DNA from: Comamonas sp009360615
GTDB taxonomy: Bacteria; Pseudomonadota; Gammaproteobacteria; Burkholderiales; Burkholderiaceae_C
Assembly (NCBI RefSeq): GCF_035784015.1
Contig: NZ_JALKOW010000004.1
Length of the DNA stretch: 64,000 nt
Strand: one strand, 5' to 3'
The notes under the pieces are model-generated. The model did not search any database, was not told where the DNA came from, and saw nothing but the letters and a program-made list of their open reading frames with translations. Position 1 is the stretch's first letter. Every line of letters begins with the position of its first letter. Shown piece after piece: positions 48,338 to 57,112 of this stretch. Position numbers and translations under genes: made by a program.

Positions 48338-49225
48338 ATGAGCGGTGACGCATCGGCATTTGGTTTCGGCAAGTTCATTCCCGGCTTTGACTTTTTGCAG
48401 GGGCTGGCGCAGAGCGCTGGCGCTGCGGCCAATCCCATGGGCCGCGTGCCCCAATGGGTGGCCCCCACGGTGAGCGTGGAGGAGGTGGACAAGCGCATTG
48501 CCGAGCTCAAGGCCGTGCAGTTCTGGCTGGAGCAAAACAGCCGCGCCCTGGCCGCCACCATCCAGGCACTGGAAGTGCAGCGCATGACGCTGTCCACGCT
48601 CAAGGACATGAATGTCAGCATGAGCGAGCTGGCCAAGTCCTTTCCTTTCCCCGGTGCAGCGCCGGCCGAGCCCGCTGCGACCGGCAATGCCGGCTGGCCC
48701 ATGGGCAGCGCCTCGGCCAGGACGGCAGCCGCAGATCCATCAGCGGCGCCAGTGCCGGAGCCCGAGGCAGAGCCCGCAACTACCGAGGCGGATGCCAAGG
48801 CCCAGGCCCAGGCCGAGCCGCCTTCTCAGCCCGGCTTGAGCCAGGCCATGCAATGGTGGGGTGCGCTGACCCAGCAGTTCCAGCAGATTGCCGCCAAGGC
48901 CATGGCCGAGCCCGTTCCTCCCGAGACCCTGGCCGCAGCCCAGCGCGCAACCGAGATGGCCAGCGGCTTTGCCAAATCCACCCTGGAAAAGGTGATGGCG
49001 CAGGCTGGCGGCTTTGGCACTGCAGCTGCGGCGAAAACTGCGGCGACAGGTGCGGCAAAGAGTGCTGCGACCGCCGAACCCAAGCCTGCACGCAAGGCTG
49101 CGGCCAAGAGCAGCCAGTCCAAAGCGCCAGCCAGCAAGACAGCAGCCGCCAAAAAAACGGCGGCCAAACAGCCACCGGCCAGGAAGACGGCAGGTAAAGC
49201 TTCTCCCAATTCGCGCAAGCCCTGA
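48338..49225 (+). CDS. phaM: PhaM-type polyhydroxyalkanoate granule protein
   Basis: 295 residues. The N-terminus SAFGFGKFIPGFDFLQGLAQ and the VEEVDKRIAELKAVQFWLEQNSRALAATIQALEVQRMTL helix match PhaM, which in Ralstonia activates PHB synthase and ties granules to the nucleoid. The middle is Ala/Pro/Glu-rich and carries a second helical, phasin-like stretch (about 165-230). The last 60 residues are a Lys/Ala/Pro repeat tail (AKKTAAK, PARKTAGKA) like histone H1, expected to bind DNA. The ATG at 48338 was chosen because the family motif starts eight residues in. Confidence 0.88.
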   Translation: MSGDASAFGFGKFIPGFDFLQGLAQSAGAAANPMGRVPQWVAPTVSVEEVDKRIAELKAVQFWLEQNSRALAATIQALEVQRMTLSTLKDMNVSMSELAKSFPFPGAAPAEPAATGNAGWPMGSASARTAAADPSAAPVPEPEAEPATTEADAKAQAQAEPPSQPGLSQAMQWWGALTQQFQQIAAKAMAEPVPPETLAAAQRATEMASGFAKSTLEKVMAQAGGFGTAAAAKTAATGAAKSAATAEPKPARKAAAKSSQSKAPASKTAAAKKTAAKQPPARKTAGKASPNSRKP

Positions 49226-49297
49226 GCCAGCCACCGCTGCCAAGGTGGAAAATCGTGTGTGCAAGGCACCCTCTCCCCAGCAAGAACAGGAGGACTC

Positions 49298-50548
49298 ATG
49301 TCACTGTTTCCCGTCGCTCATGCCGCCCATGAAGACTGGCGCGCTGCGGCAGAGCAAGTCGTGCTGCAGCTGCGCGAACAATTGCTGCGTCAGTCCTTGC
49401 AGCCGCACCGTCTGGGGCTGATCTATATCGCCCAGGGTCTGGTGCCCCATGCGCAGCCACTGCTGGCGCTGCTGGCGCGCGAGTTGCCCCAGGTGACCGA
49501 CTGGGTGGGCAGTTCCGGCCATGCCGTTTTGGCCATGGACCATGAGTATTCCGAAAGCTCCTCGCTGGCGGTCATGTTGCTGGACCTGCCAGCGGCCCAT
49601 TACCGCGTCTACTCCGGCGTGGCGCCGCTGGCGCAATGCGGTGCCGAGGCCGGATTCGAAGCCCATTCGGCCCTGGTGCACTCCAGCATCGACCAGCCCG
49701 ACCTGGCAGAGCTGTTGCTGGAGCTGTCCGAGCGCATCAGCTCGGGAAACCTGTTTGGGGCGCTCAGCAACGAGCAGGGCATGCAGTTCGCCTGCCGCGC
49801 CGAAGACCTGCCCCGCTTGCGTGCCCAGGCCAGCGTCGGCATCTTTCATGCCGGCTTCTCGGGGGTAGCCTTCGATGCCGACGTGGCCTGCATCTCCAGG
49901 CTGGCCCAGGGGTGTGCGCCCTTGGGTGCGGGATTGGAGATTACCGAGGCCAGGGGCCCGGTGGTGCTGGAGCTCGAAGGCGAGCCCGCCTTGCCTCGAC
50001 TGCTGCAGATGCTGGATGTGGAAGCCAGCCCCAGCGCCGGCGGCGGCTGGCAGGCTGCGCTGTCCCAACTGCGCAAGACCCAGGCGGCGATTGCGCCGCT
50101 GGGCCGGGGTCTGGAGCGCGGCGCGCTGACCGACGAGGCCCAGGTGCTGCATATCGTGGGGCTGGACCCGGTGCGCCAGGGCATTGCGCTGTCGTCGCCC
50201 GTGGAGGCCGAGCACACGGTGATCTTCTGCCAGCGCCAGAGCAGTGCGGCCCGCCATGAACTGATGCAGATGGGCGCGGCCCTGAAAGATACGCTGCAGC
50301 CCGACTTTGCCGATGCCGGCCCCGAAACCATGGCCGAGTCGGCCGTGCCGCAGCATGTACGCGGTGCCATCTATGTGAGCAGCAAGGGGCGGGGCAGCGA
50401 GCTGTTTGGCGGCGTCGATGCCGAGCTCAAGCTGCTGCGCCATGCGCTGGGGCCGGTGCCCCTGATCGGTCTGGTGGCCGAGGCCCAGCTGATGGATGCG
50501 CATGTGCATCAGCTGGCTGGCGTGCTGACGGTTTTTACCGGGAGATAG
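49298..50548 (+). CDS. FIST signal-transduction domain protein
   Basis: A 416-residue protein with FIST N and FIST C domains and no attached output domain. Features include GLIYIAQGLVPHAQPLLALLARELP, the loop VTDWVGSSGHAVLAMDHEYSESSSLAVMLLDLP, GNLFGALSNEQGMQF, GVFAGFSGVAF-like FHAGFSGVAFDADVACISRLAQGC, and the C-terminal YVSSKGRGSELFGGVDAELKLLRHALGPVPLIG. FIST proteins are thought to sense small ligands such as amino acids. It starts 72 bases after phaM behind an AGGAGGA site and may be cotranscribed with it. A hairpin repeat follows. Confidence 0.9.
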   Translation: MSLFPVAHAAHEDWRAAAEQVVLQLREQLLRQSLQPHRLGLIYIAQGLVPHAQPLLALLARELPQVTDWVGSSGHAVLAMDHEYSESSSLAVMLLDLPAAHYRVYSGVAPLAQCGAEAGFEAHSALVHSSIDQPDLAELLLELSERISSGNLFGALSNEQGMQFACRAEDLPRLRAQASVGIFHAGFSGVAFDADVACISRLAQGCAPLGAGLEITEARGPVVLELEGEPALPRLLQMLDVEASPSAGGGWQAALSQLRKTQAAIAPLGRGLERGALTDEAQVLHIVGLDPVRQGIALSSPVEAEHTVIFCQRQSSAARHELMQMGAALKDTLQPDFADAGPETMAESAVPQHVRGAIYVSSKGRGSELFGGVDAELKLLRHALGPVPLIGLVAEAQLMDAHVHQLAGVLTVFTGR

Positions 50549-50558
50549 CCTTGAGGTG

Positions 50559-50640
50559 GATAGCAGCTAGCGCCTGATTTCAATAGGCTTCAAGGTGGAT
50601 TCGACCTCAAGTGGTTGAGAGATCTGCGCAAGCTGCTATC
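50559..50640. repeat. 3'-end hairpin repeat, copy 3 (after the FIST gene)
   Basis: GATAGCAGCTAGCGC (50559-50573) and GCGCAAGCTGCTATC (50626-50640) are 15-base inverted repeats with one mismatch, around 52 bases that include GATTTCAATAGGC and GATTCGACCTCAAG. It starts 10 bases after the FIST stop and is the most complete of three related elements. Confidence 0.65.
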
Positions 50641-50681
50641 AGAAAAGGTAAGCCGCCCCAGGTACTGGTGCGGCCTGAAAT

Positions 50682-50808
50682 CAGAGACGCCGGGCAAGAG
50701 CCGTCTCGCGGCGGGGGCGCTCAGGCGATGCCATCGTCCCCCTTCCGCGAAACGGGAGAGGACGCCCGGCGCGGAGGGCGGCGCGGGCTTGCCTGGGCAC
50801 AGCGCCTC
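50682..50808. repeat. Intergenic repeat, copy B
   Basis: GC-rich stretch 3' of the CMD gene. Read on the minus strand it includes CCTGAGCGCCCCCGCCGCG and ends GGCGTCTCT, like copy A. On the plus strand it includes GTCCCCCTTCCGCG and GGAGAGGACGCCCGGCGCGG. It appears to be a rearranged or double copy of the same family. Confidence 0.45.
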
Positions 50809-51958
50809 AGGCGGCGTAAATCTCCACACCCAGATTCAGCATCAGGCGGTTCGCCCAGCCAAACAGGGCCGCCGAGTGGACCATGTCCAGCATTTCCAGA
50901 TCGGACAGACCGGCATCGCGCAGCGGCTGAAGGTGCTGCTTGCCAAAGCTGCCCGGCGTGCGCGTCAGCGCCAGCGAAGCCTGGATGATGGCGCGCTCGC
51001 GGGCATTGGTGCCGGCAGTCTCGGGTTCGTCGAACAGCTGGGCCATCACATCGTTGCGCTTGGCCAGCTGCTCGAAGCGCTGGGCGTGCACCGAGGCGCA
51101 GTACACGCAGCCATTGGAGCGCGAGACGGCCGTGGCCGCCACTTCGCGCTCTGCGCGGGACAGGCCGCCGGGTGCGTACATGATGGCGTTGAACGCCTGG
51201 GAGCGCTCCATCAGTACCTGGGGCTGGCGTGCCAGCAGCAGATAGAAATCCATGGTCTTGGCCTTGGGGTGGCTGACTTCCAGAACCTGCTGCTGCTCGG
51301 GCGTGGCGGTGTCGGGGTCCAGCACCTGCAGCCAGGCCTTCCAGTCCAGGGTTTCGCTGGTAAAGCCGTTGCGGCGCAGTGGCTCTCCGGGCGGCGGCAG
51401 ATTGGCAGGGTGGACAAAGGGGGCAGCATCGGCAGGCTGGGCGGCAGGCGCTTCGCTCACGCCGCCCAGCTCGCCCATGGCCTTCACCCCCGCCAGCAGA
51501 CGGGCCTGATAGGCGACAAAGCCGATCAGCTGGGCCAGCAGCACGGTGTCGTTGAGCGACAGGCCGGCGGCCGGTATGGCCAGCAGCGCAGCCCGATCGC
51601 TCTGGGCCGGGTTCAGAGCCAGCGTGCGCACGAAGTGCAGCATGGCATCCAGGCGCGCCTGCCCGGTCTGGGCGCCAGGCTGATCGAGGATGGCGCGCAG
51701 CTCTGGTGGGATGGCGTCGCCCAGAGCCTGGGTGCGGCTGCGGTATTCGGCTTCCAGAGCACTCACGCCGCTGACGCGGGCCTGTTCGGCAGCCAGCACC
51801 AGGCGTTCGGCCTGGGTCAGGTCGCTGTCCAGTTGATTGCCCAGCAGCAGGTCTTCGCAGGCCTGGGTGGCCAGCGCGACTTTTTCGCGCTCGTGCCGGG
51901 TGGTGAAGGTGGGGCTGCCCTGAGCAAGGCCGGCCAGTCGGTCGATGGTGTCAGTCAT
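50807..51958 (-). CDS. CMD/alkylhydroperoxidase (AhpD-like) fusion protein
   Basis: 383 residues. The first half (about 1-170) is a helical carboxymuconolactone-decarboxylase-like domain without a visible cysteine pair. The second half (about 195-383) is an AhpD-like peroxidase-related domain with the redox motif SNGCVYCASVHAQRFEQL (CxxC plus His). The two look like the separately encoded CMD and alkylhydroperoxidase proteins of some bacteria (the Avi_7170 and Avi_7169 types, from memory) joined by a Pro-rich linker. It lies 15 bases downstream of a flavin oxidoreductase gene on the same strand, so the two probably act in one pathway. Substrate unknown. Confidence 0.87.
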   Translation of the reverse strand: MTDTIDRLAGLAQGSPTFTTRHEREKVALATQACEDLLLGNQLDSDLTQAERLVLAAEQARVSGVSALEAEYRSRTQALGDAIPPELRAILDQPGAQTGQARLDAMLHFVRTLALNPAQSDRAALLAIPAAGLSLNDTVLLAQLIGFVAYQARLLAGVKAMGELGGVSEAPAAQPADAAPFVHPANLPPPGEPLRRNGFTSETLDWKAWLQVLDPDTATPEQQQVLEVSHPKAKTMDFYLLLARQPQVLMERSQAFNAIMYAPGGLSRAEREVAATAVSRSNGCVYCASVHAQRFEQLAKRNDVMAQLFDEPETAGTNARERAIIQASLALTRTPGSFGKQHLQPLRDAGLSDLEMLDMVHSAALFGWANRLMLNLGVEIYAA

Positions 51959-51973
51959 GCGAAGTCTCTTGAA

Positions 51974-53437
51974 TTAGGGTTGCAACTGCCGGATGCGCGC
52001 AGCGCTGTCGGCGGCGGTCCATTCCGTGCCGTCCAGTTCGGGCTCGGCATAGGCCTTGAGATTGGCGAAGTGCTGCTCGATATCATTCAGGTAGAACAGC
52101 GAGGCCAGACCTTGTGCGAGTTTGCGCGCTCCGTCGCTGATGGCGGGAATATCGCCCGACACCGTGCCGTGCGAGAGCGCAGCGGGGTAGCAGAAGCAGT
52201 GAATCCGGTCGAGACCGGGGCGATCACCCTGTAACTCGAACAGCGGCCCCAGATCGGGCGATGCCGACAGCTCGGCATCTTCGTCGCCGGCCTCGGGCGT
52301 GAAGCGGCTGCTCCACAGCTTCACATGCGGCGCGATATCGGCAAACTCCGGACGCAGGCTCCAGTCGATGGCAAAGCCCGTGGAGACAATGAGAAAGTCC
52401 AGCAGGAATACGCCGACCGAAGTCTGCACCTGCAGCTTGTCCCCCACCTTCTCCACCCCCTGGACGGCACAGCCCAGGTTGAAAAAGGCGTTGTCATGGC
52501 GCGAGACGCGCAGCGTGCTGCCGTGCGGCGGCGGCACCTGCTGGGCGTTGATGTAGTGGCGGATTCGCCATTTCCAGGCATCGGGCAGCAGATACTGGCC
52601 GTGGGTCAGGCCGGGCACGCCCGAACCCTTGGACTTGTTGATCAGCGGCAACTGCCGGCGGCGGATCAGCATGTCCACGCTGGCCGCACCGTTTTCGAGC
52701 GCCGTCGCGGCGCTGTCCATGGCCGAAGCCCCGGCACCGACCACGCCCACATGCTTGCCCGCCAGCGTGGCGTAGTCCATGGCGTCGGAGGAGTGGGCCC
52801 AGAACTTCCTGTCCACGCCCCGCATGAAGGCGGGCACCGTGGCACCGCCCAGACCGTCGCGGCCCGTGGCCAGCACCAGGCGGCGGGTTTGCCAGGTGGC
52901 CGTCACGCCATTGGCCCTGACATCGACTTCCACCACGCCATCGGCCTGCGGGCGCACGGCTACGACCTCATGGCCGTTGCGCACATCGGCGTTGGTCACG
53001 CGGCGGTACCAGCGCAGATAGTCCATCCACTGCAGGCGCGGGATCTTGTCCAGCGCCGTCCAGGCATCCAGACCGAACTGGGCGATGAACCAGGCGCGAA
53101 AGGACAGGGCGGCAACGCCCATGGCGGGGCCGGTCAGCTCCTTGGGCGAGCGCAGGGTTTCCATGCGCGCCGTGGTGGCCCATGGGCCTTCGAAGTCGGG
53201 CGCGGACCTGTCCAGCAGCACGGGCTTGATGCCGACCTGCTGCAGCGCCATGCTCAGCGCGAGACCGGCCTGGCCGGCACCGATGACGAGCACGTCATGC
53301 ACCGGCAGCCCCTTGCGCGTGGAGGGGGGAATCCAGGCCTTGGCAGGCCAGCCCAGAGTGACGAAGTCGTCACGCAGGCGTTCTTCCAGCGCTGCCAGCC
53401 CCGATGTGGCGGCTGTCGTAGAAGGTGAAATTGACAT
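51974..53437 (-). CDS. FAD/NAD(P)-dependent monooxygenase-like oxidoreductase
   Basis: A 487-residue two-dinucleotide-binding flavoprotein. The FAD site is VLVIGAGQAGLALSMALQQ (about 48-66) and the NAD(P) site is HVGVVGAGASAMDSAATAL. Between them, FWAHSSDAMDY sits where flavin monooxygenases carry the FxGxxxHxxx(W/Y) signature, but the Gly and His are not conserved, so Baeyer-Villiger or N-oxygenase activity is uncertain. An N-terminal extension of about 45 residues precedes the fold. It is the first gene of a pair with the CMD/AhpD fusion. Substrate not identifiable. Confidence 0.88.
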   Translation of the reverse strand: MSISPSTTAATSGLAALEERLRDDFVTLGWPAKAWIPPSTRKGLPVHDVLVIGAGQAGLALSMALQQVGIKPVLLDRSAPDFEGPWATTARMETLRSPKELTGPAMGVAALSFRAWFIAQFGLDAWTALDKIPRLQWMDYLRWYRRVTNADVRNGHEVVAVRPQADGVVEVDVRANGVTATWQTRRLVLATGRDGLGGATVPAFMRGVDRKFWAHSSDAMDYATLAGKHVGVVGAGASAMDSAATALENGAASVDMLIRRRQLPLINKSKGSGVPGLTHGQYLLPDAWKWRIRHYINAQQVPPPHGSTLRVSRHDNAFFNLGCAVQGVEKVGDKLQVQTSVGVFLLDFLIVSTGFAIDWSLRPEFADIAPHVKLWSSRFTPEAGDEDAELSASPDLGPLFELQGDRPGLDRIHCFCYPAALSHGTVSGDIPAISDGARKLAQGLASLFYLNDIEQHFANLKAYAEPELDGTEWTAADSAARIRQLQP

Positions 53438-53530
53438 AGCTAAAACCCAAAAGCGTCTGAGGCCTGAGCCGCAGACGCATCAAACAAACACCGATAACTT
53501 AACACCGCTTGAACGCGAAGCAGGACCAGG

Positions 53531-53648
53531 TGAGAGACACCGGGGAAGGGCCTGGGCGGCCCCGCCGCCCTGCACCGTGGGTGTCGTTCCTCTCCCTTGG
53601 CGCGCAGCGCCCAGAGAGAGGCAAGCGGCAGGGCCGCTCAGGGGGTGT
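53531..53648. repeat. Intergenic repeat, copy C
   Basis: The 210-base gap between two minus-strand genes holds this element. On the minus strand it reads ACACCCCCTGAGCGGC, then CCTCTCTCTGGGCGC, GGGAGAGGAACGACACCCACGG, and ends GGTGTCTCTC. This matches the order of blocks in copy A and is longer. It may act as a 3' hairpin region for one of the flanking genes. Confidence 0.55.
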
Positions 53649-54655
53649 TAGTCAATACTGATCTTGGCATCCTTGACCACCTTGGCCCATTTGAGGCGAT
53701 CGTCATGCACGGTTTTCTTGAACTGCTCGGGAGTCTCTTCGCGGATGGTGTTGCCCTGGGAGACAAAGCGCTCGCGCACCTCGGGCTGCTTGAGCACCTC
53801 GTTGACGGCCAGGTTGAGCTTCTTGACGATGGCAGGATCCGTACCCTTGGGCGCGAAGATGCCGAACCAGATGGAGCTGTTGAAACCCTTGGTTCCCGGC
53901 AGGCCGCTGGCGGCAATGGTGGGCACTTCCTTGACGGCCTCGACAGGCTTGGCCGTGGTCACGCCCAGCAGACGCACCTTGCCGGCCTTGTAATGGGTCA
54001 GCACGGTCTGCACCTGGTTCATGATGCAGCAGGTCTCGCCGCGCAGCACCGAGGTGATGGCTTCGGGGCCCCCCTTGTAGGGCACATGGACCATGTCCAG
54101 GCCCAGGCGCGCATTGAACTCGGCAAACGCCATATGGGTGCCGGCGCCATTGCCCGTGGAGGCGTAGTTGTACTTGCCGGGATGGGCCTTGACTTCGTCC
54201 ACGAACTCCTTGAGGTTCTTGACGTTGATCACGTTGGGGTTGATGGTCAGCACATTGGCCACGTCCACCAGCGGTGCAACAGGCACAAAGTCGGCTTCCA
54301 CATCGAAGGGCAGCTTCTTGTACAGCGCAGCATTGCTGCCATGGGTGGCGGCAGTGCCGAAGTAGATGGTGTAGCCATCGGGCTTGGCACGGGCCACGTA
54401 CTCGCTACCGATATTGCCGGCGGCACCGCTCTTGTAGTCAATGATGACGGGCTGGCCCAGGATCTTGCCCAGCGGTTCCTGCGCCACGCGGCCGATCACG
54501 TCCACGCCCGAGCCCGCGTTGAAGCCCATGATCATGGTGATGGGCTGGTGCGGGTAGCTGGCGGCGCCGGGATCGGCTGCCTGGCTGGCCAGGGGAAACG
54601 CGGCGGCGGCCGCGGTGGCAACAAGACCGGAAATGAAACGGGGCAGCAAACGCAT
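53648..54655 (-). CDS. Bug-family (TctC-like) tripartite tricarboxylate transporter solute-binding protein
   Basis: A 335-residue periplasmic binding protein of the Bug family. The signal peptide ends near SQAADPG. Family motifs are YPHQPITMIMGFNAGSGVDVIGRV, IIDYKSGAAGNIGSEYVARAKPDGYTIYFGT, NYASTGNGAGTHMAFAEF, MVHVPYKGGPEAITSVLRGE and the C-terminal half starting KVRLLGVTTAKPVEAVKEVPTIAASGLPG. Bug proteins bind carboxylates or other small molecules. The TctA/TctB membrane parts are not nearby; orphan Bug genes are very common in Comamonadaceae. Ligand unknown. Confidence 0.95.
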   Translation of the reverse strand: MRLLPRFISGLVATAAAAAFPLASQAADPGAASYPHQPITMIMGFNAGSGVDVIGRVAQEPLGKILGQPVIIDYKSGAAGNIGSEYVARAKPDGYTIYFGTAATHGSNAALYKKLPFDVEADFVPVAPLVDVANVLTINPNVINVKNLKEFVDEVKAHPGKYNYASTGNGAGTHMAFAEFNARLGLDMVHVPYKGGPEAITSVLRGETCCIMNQVQTVLTHYKAGKVRLLGVTTAKPVEAVKEVPTIAASGLPGTKGFNSSIWFGIFAPKGTDPAIVKKLNLAVNEVLKQPEVRERFVSQGNTIREETPEQFKKTVHDDRLKWAKVVKDAKISID

Positions 54656-54757
54656 GATGGGACTTGTCCAGGGGAACCTTGAATGCTCTGAATTGTGTCC
54701 GTAATTTAATGATTTGCTTCTATATGCTTATGCAGCATTAAGCTTGTGGGGTTAATG

Positions 54758-54792
54758 CAAAAAAAGCCCAGATCTCTTGCAAGACATGGGCT
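54758..54792 (-). terminator. Terminator of the YXWGXW-type gene
   Basis: Read on the minus strand, AGCCCA and TGGGCT arms around 16 bases are followed by seven T, 74 bases after the stop of the gene at 54866-55270. Confidence 0.75.
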
Positions 54793-54865
54793 GAAATCCG
54801 CTGGAACATGACGACTCGCTGGGCCAGCGGAGGGAGCGATCCAGGCTTAAAGCGTCGACAGGCTT

Positions 54866-55270
54866 TTAGCGGCGATAGGGGTTGTGGGGGTTGCGGTCAT
54901 GGCGGTCGGGCACGCCGTCACCATCCCTGTCCCAGCGGCTGGCGCGGTAGTCCCAGCGGTTGCCGTGCTTTACCCAGACGGGCTGGCGATACACATAGCC
55001 GGGGCGGTTCTGCACCCAGTGGCCGGCACGCCAGACGTGGCGGTGGCCGCGCGGCTCCCAGTAACCGGGAGCCCAGACATAGCCACGGCGTGGTGCGGGG
55101 ACGGCTTCATAGCGGACCGGGGGCGGTGCATTGAACTGCACGCTCACATAGGCCCCCTGGCTGGCACCCGCCCAGTAAGCGCTTTGGGCCTGTGCGCTAC
55201 CGGCAAAGCCCATCAGGGCGAGTGCGCCTGCGGCAGCGACGGTGTGGATGGTGTTGCGGATTGTCAGCAT
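54866..55270 (-). CDS. Exported YXWGXW/WXXGXW-repeat protein
   Basis: A 134-residue secreted protein. The signal peptide ends at AQAQ. The mature part has tryptophan/glycine/proline repeats: YVWAPGYWEPRGHRHVWRAGHWVQNRPGYVY and WVKHGNRWDYR, a pattern known as the YXWGXW repeat. Near the C-terminus DRDGDGVPDRHDRNP resembles a calcium-binding thrombospondin type-3 loop. I chose the ATG at 55270, which has a GGAGG site, over an in-frame ATG 78 bases upstream. Probably envelope-associated; function unknown. Confidence 0.88.
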   Translation of the reverse strand: MLTIRNTIHTVAAAGALALMGFAGSAQAQSAYWAGASQGAYVSVQFNAPPPVRYEAVPAPRRGYVWAPGYWEPRGHRHVWRAGHWVQNRPGYVYRQPVWVKHGNRWDYRASRWDRDGDGVPDRHDRNPHNPYRR

Positions 55271-55469
55271 ATACGCCTCCTTCATGGGTAGCGGGCTGTC
55301 TGTAGGTTCAGGCATCCCTTGGGCTCCATGCTGGAAGGCCAGCGTCAACCGTGGGTTGCCGCTGTGCGAAGTCTTGCAATCTTGTGTGTCTGTTTGGTGA
55401 AGAATGTATAAAACAGCGGATTACACAGATGTAGCAAGCGCATTTAGCTACATATTTGGGAGTGAATGT

Positions 55470-56201
55470 CTACCGGCGCAAGGCCGCAAAGGCAGGCAGT
55501 TCCCATTTGCGCATGCCCAGCACCAGGGTGTAGCCCTCGATCTTGTCGGGGCCCAGGCGCTGATCCTGTAGATGTTGCTGCGAGAAGTCCTGACCGATGC
55601 GCTGGATGCGCTCCACGAAGCTGGGTGCCAGGCTGGGGGCGATGGAGCCATGCACCAGCAGCATGGTCTCGTCCTCGCCGGCAAAAGTGCCGCCGAAGTA
55701 GTCCAGCACGGCGTTCTCGCGAAAGAAGTCCATCACCGGGCCGTTGGTCTGCCAGCGGAAGGTCTTGGCCAGGCGCAGCTTGTAGCGGTTGCCGGGACGC
55801 AGTTCGATGATGCCGATGCGGTCCAGCTGTGCCAGATAGCCGATGCCCTCGGGCTCGCTGATGCGGTAGGTGGCGACGATCTGCTCCAGCGTCCACTGGC
55901 TGAGCACGCAGATGGCCGTGAGCAGCAGCTTGCGGTCGGCAACCACCGCAATCTCCTGCTCGCGCGTGATCTGCTGCAGCAGCGGCCGGCTGTCGGCCAC
56001 ATTGCGCGCCAGATCGGCAAAGTCCAGATGCAGGGCGCGGCAGATCTCGTCTATGCGCGACAGCGGCATGTCGCCCTTGGCCAGCATGCGCTTGACGCTG
56101 GATTCGGCCATGCCGATGGCCTGGGCCAGGGCGGCATAGGTCATCTGTGCGGCCTTGAGTTCTTTCTTGATGGCGGTGACGAGATCGGCAGTCGTGCTCA
56201 T
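55470..56201 (-). CDS. XRE/Cro-type helix-turn-helix transcriptional regulator
   Basis: 243 residues. The N-terminal Cro/C1 helix-turn-helix (about 15-60: MTYAALAQAIGMAESSVKRMLAKGDMPLSRIDEICRALHLDF) is followed by a larger C-terminal domain (about 75-243) with EQIVATYRISEPEGIGYLAQLDRIGIIEL, which resembles a second winged helix, and a probable sensor region. The start is the ATG at 56201, just before the HTH. It is divergent from the ceramidase-like gene at 56312, 110 bases apart, and may regulate it or itself. Target unknown. Confidence 0.88.
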   Translation of the reverse strand: MSTTADLVTAIKKELKAAQMTYAALAQAIGMAESSVKRMLAKGDMPLSRIDEICRALHLDFADLARNVADSRPLLQQITREQEIAVVADRKLLLTAICVLSQWTLEQIVATYRISEPEGIGYLAQLDRIGIIELRPGNRYKLRLAKTFRWQTNGPVMDFFRENAVLDYFGGTFAGEDETMLLVHGSIAPSLAPSFVERIQRIGQDFSQQHLQDQRLGPDKIEGYTLVLGMRKWELPAFAALRR

Positions 56202-56311
56202 GGTATCGGTTGGTAGTACTGGCAGTGCAGCGATATGGCGCGAGTTTAGAAGATTGATGCCACGGCATTGGCAGATTTCCATACTGCGCGGCAATCACTC
56301 AAGGACGCGCC

Positions 56312-57112
56312 ATGCAATTACATCCCTCATCGATCACGACCGTGGAAATGACGAGCCCCGAGACCTCGGGTACGCTGGAGCAGCGCTTTGCCTTGTTCGG
56401 GGGCATGGGCTTGCTGTTCACGCTGGCGCTGCTGATGCCCGGCATGGCCCAGCCCGAGCACTATCACGCCTTTGCCGACCAGCGTGGCTGGCTGGGCCTG
56501 CCCCACGCGGCCGACGTGCTGAGCAATCTGGGGTTTGTGCTGGCCGGATTGGCGGGCGGTTTTGCGCTGTGGCGTGCCGACTATCAAAAGCTCAACGGCA
56601 CGGCGCGTGCCCTGTGTGCCTTGTTCTTTGCGGGCCTGCTGTGCTCGGGGGTGGGCTCTGCCTGGTATCACTGGGCGCCGCAGGATTCGAGTCTGGTCTG
56701 GGACCGGCTGGGCATGAGCCTGGCTTTCGCCGGCTTGCTGGGTCTGGCGGTGCAGACGCGCATTGACGACGTCAGCGCCCTCGTCACGGCCGGGATGCTG
56801 CTGGTGGCGGCGCCCGTCAGCGTGGCAGTCTGGGCGCAGACCGGCAACGTGCTGCCCTGGGTGCTGGTGCAGGGTGGGGGCATGCTCATTCTCCTCTGGC
56901 TGGCCTTTGTGGCGCCGCGACGTCACGCGCTGCCCGTGGAGCTGGGCTGGGTGATCGGCCTGTACCTCGTGGCCAAGCTGCTGGAGCTGTCGGACGGCGA
57001 TGTGTTCGATGTGACCGCGCACGCAGTGTCCGGCCACAGCCTCAAGCACTGGGTGGCCGCCGCCGCCGCCTGGCCCGTGCTGCGTGCCCTGAAACCATGG
57101 CGCGAGTCGTAA
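56312..57112 (+). CDS. Ceramidase-like (CREST-type) integral membrane protein
   Basis: A 266-residue protein with about seven membrane helices. Three motifs sit where alkaline ceramidase/PAQR-type (CREST) hydrolases carry their metal site: SNLGFVLAGLAGG (Ser), GSAWYHWAPQDSSLVWDRLGMSL (His...Asp) and SGHSLKHWVAAAAAW (two His). I infer a zinc-dependent amidase-like membrane hydrolase. The substrate is unknown, and bacterial members act on little-studied lipids. It is divergent from an XRE regulator and lies 105 bases upstream of a phospholipid-handling fusion gene, which fits a membrane-lipid theme. Confidence 0.82.
   Translation: MQLHPSSITTVEMTSPETSGTLEQRFALFGGMGLLFTLALLMPGMAQPEHYHAFADQRGWLGLPHAADVLSNLGFVLAGLAGGFALWRADYQKLNGTARALCALFFAGLLCSGVGSAWYHWAPQDSSLVWDRLGMSLAFAGLLGLAVQTRIDDVSALVTAGMLLVAAPVSVAVWAQTGNVLPWVLVQGGGMLILLWLAFVAPRRHALPVELGWVIGLYLVAKLLELSDGDVFDVTAHAVSGHSLKHWVAAAAAWPVLRALKPWRES

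Noticed and set aside
55444..56298. Alternative minus-strand frame overlapping the XRE regulator
   Set aside because: The overlapping frame 55470-56201 has a clear helix-turn-helix. The alternative is Arg/Gly/Pro-rich with no motif.
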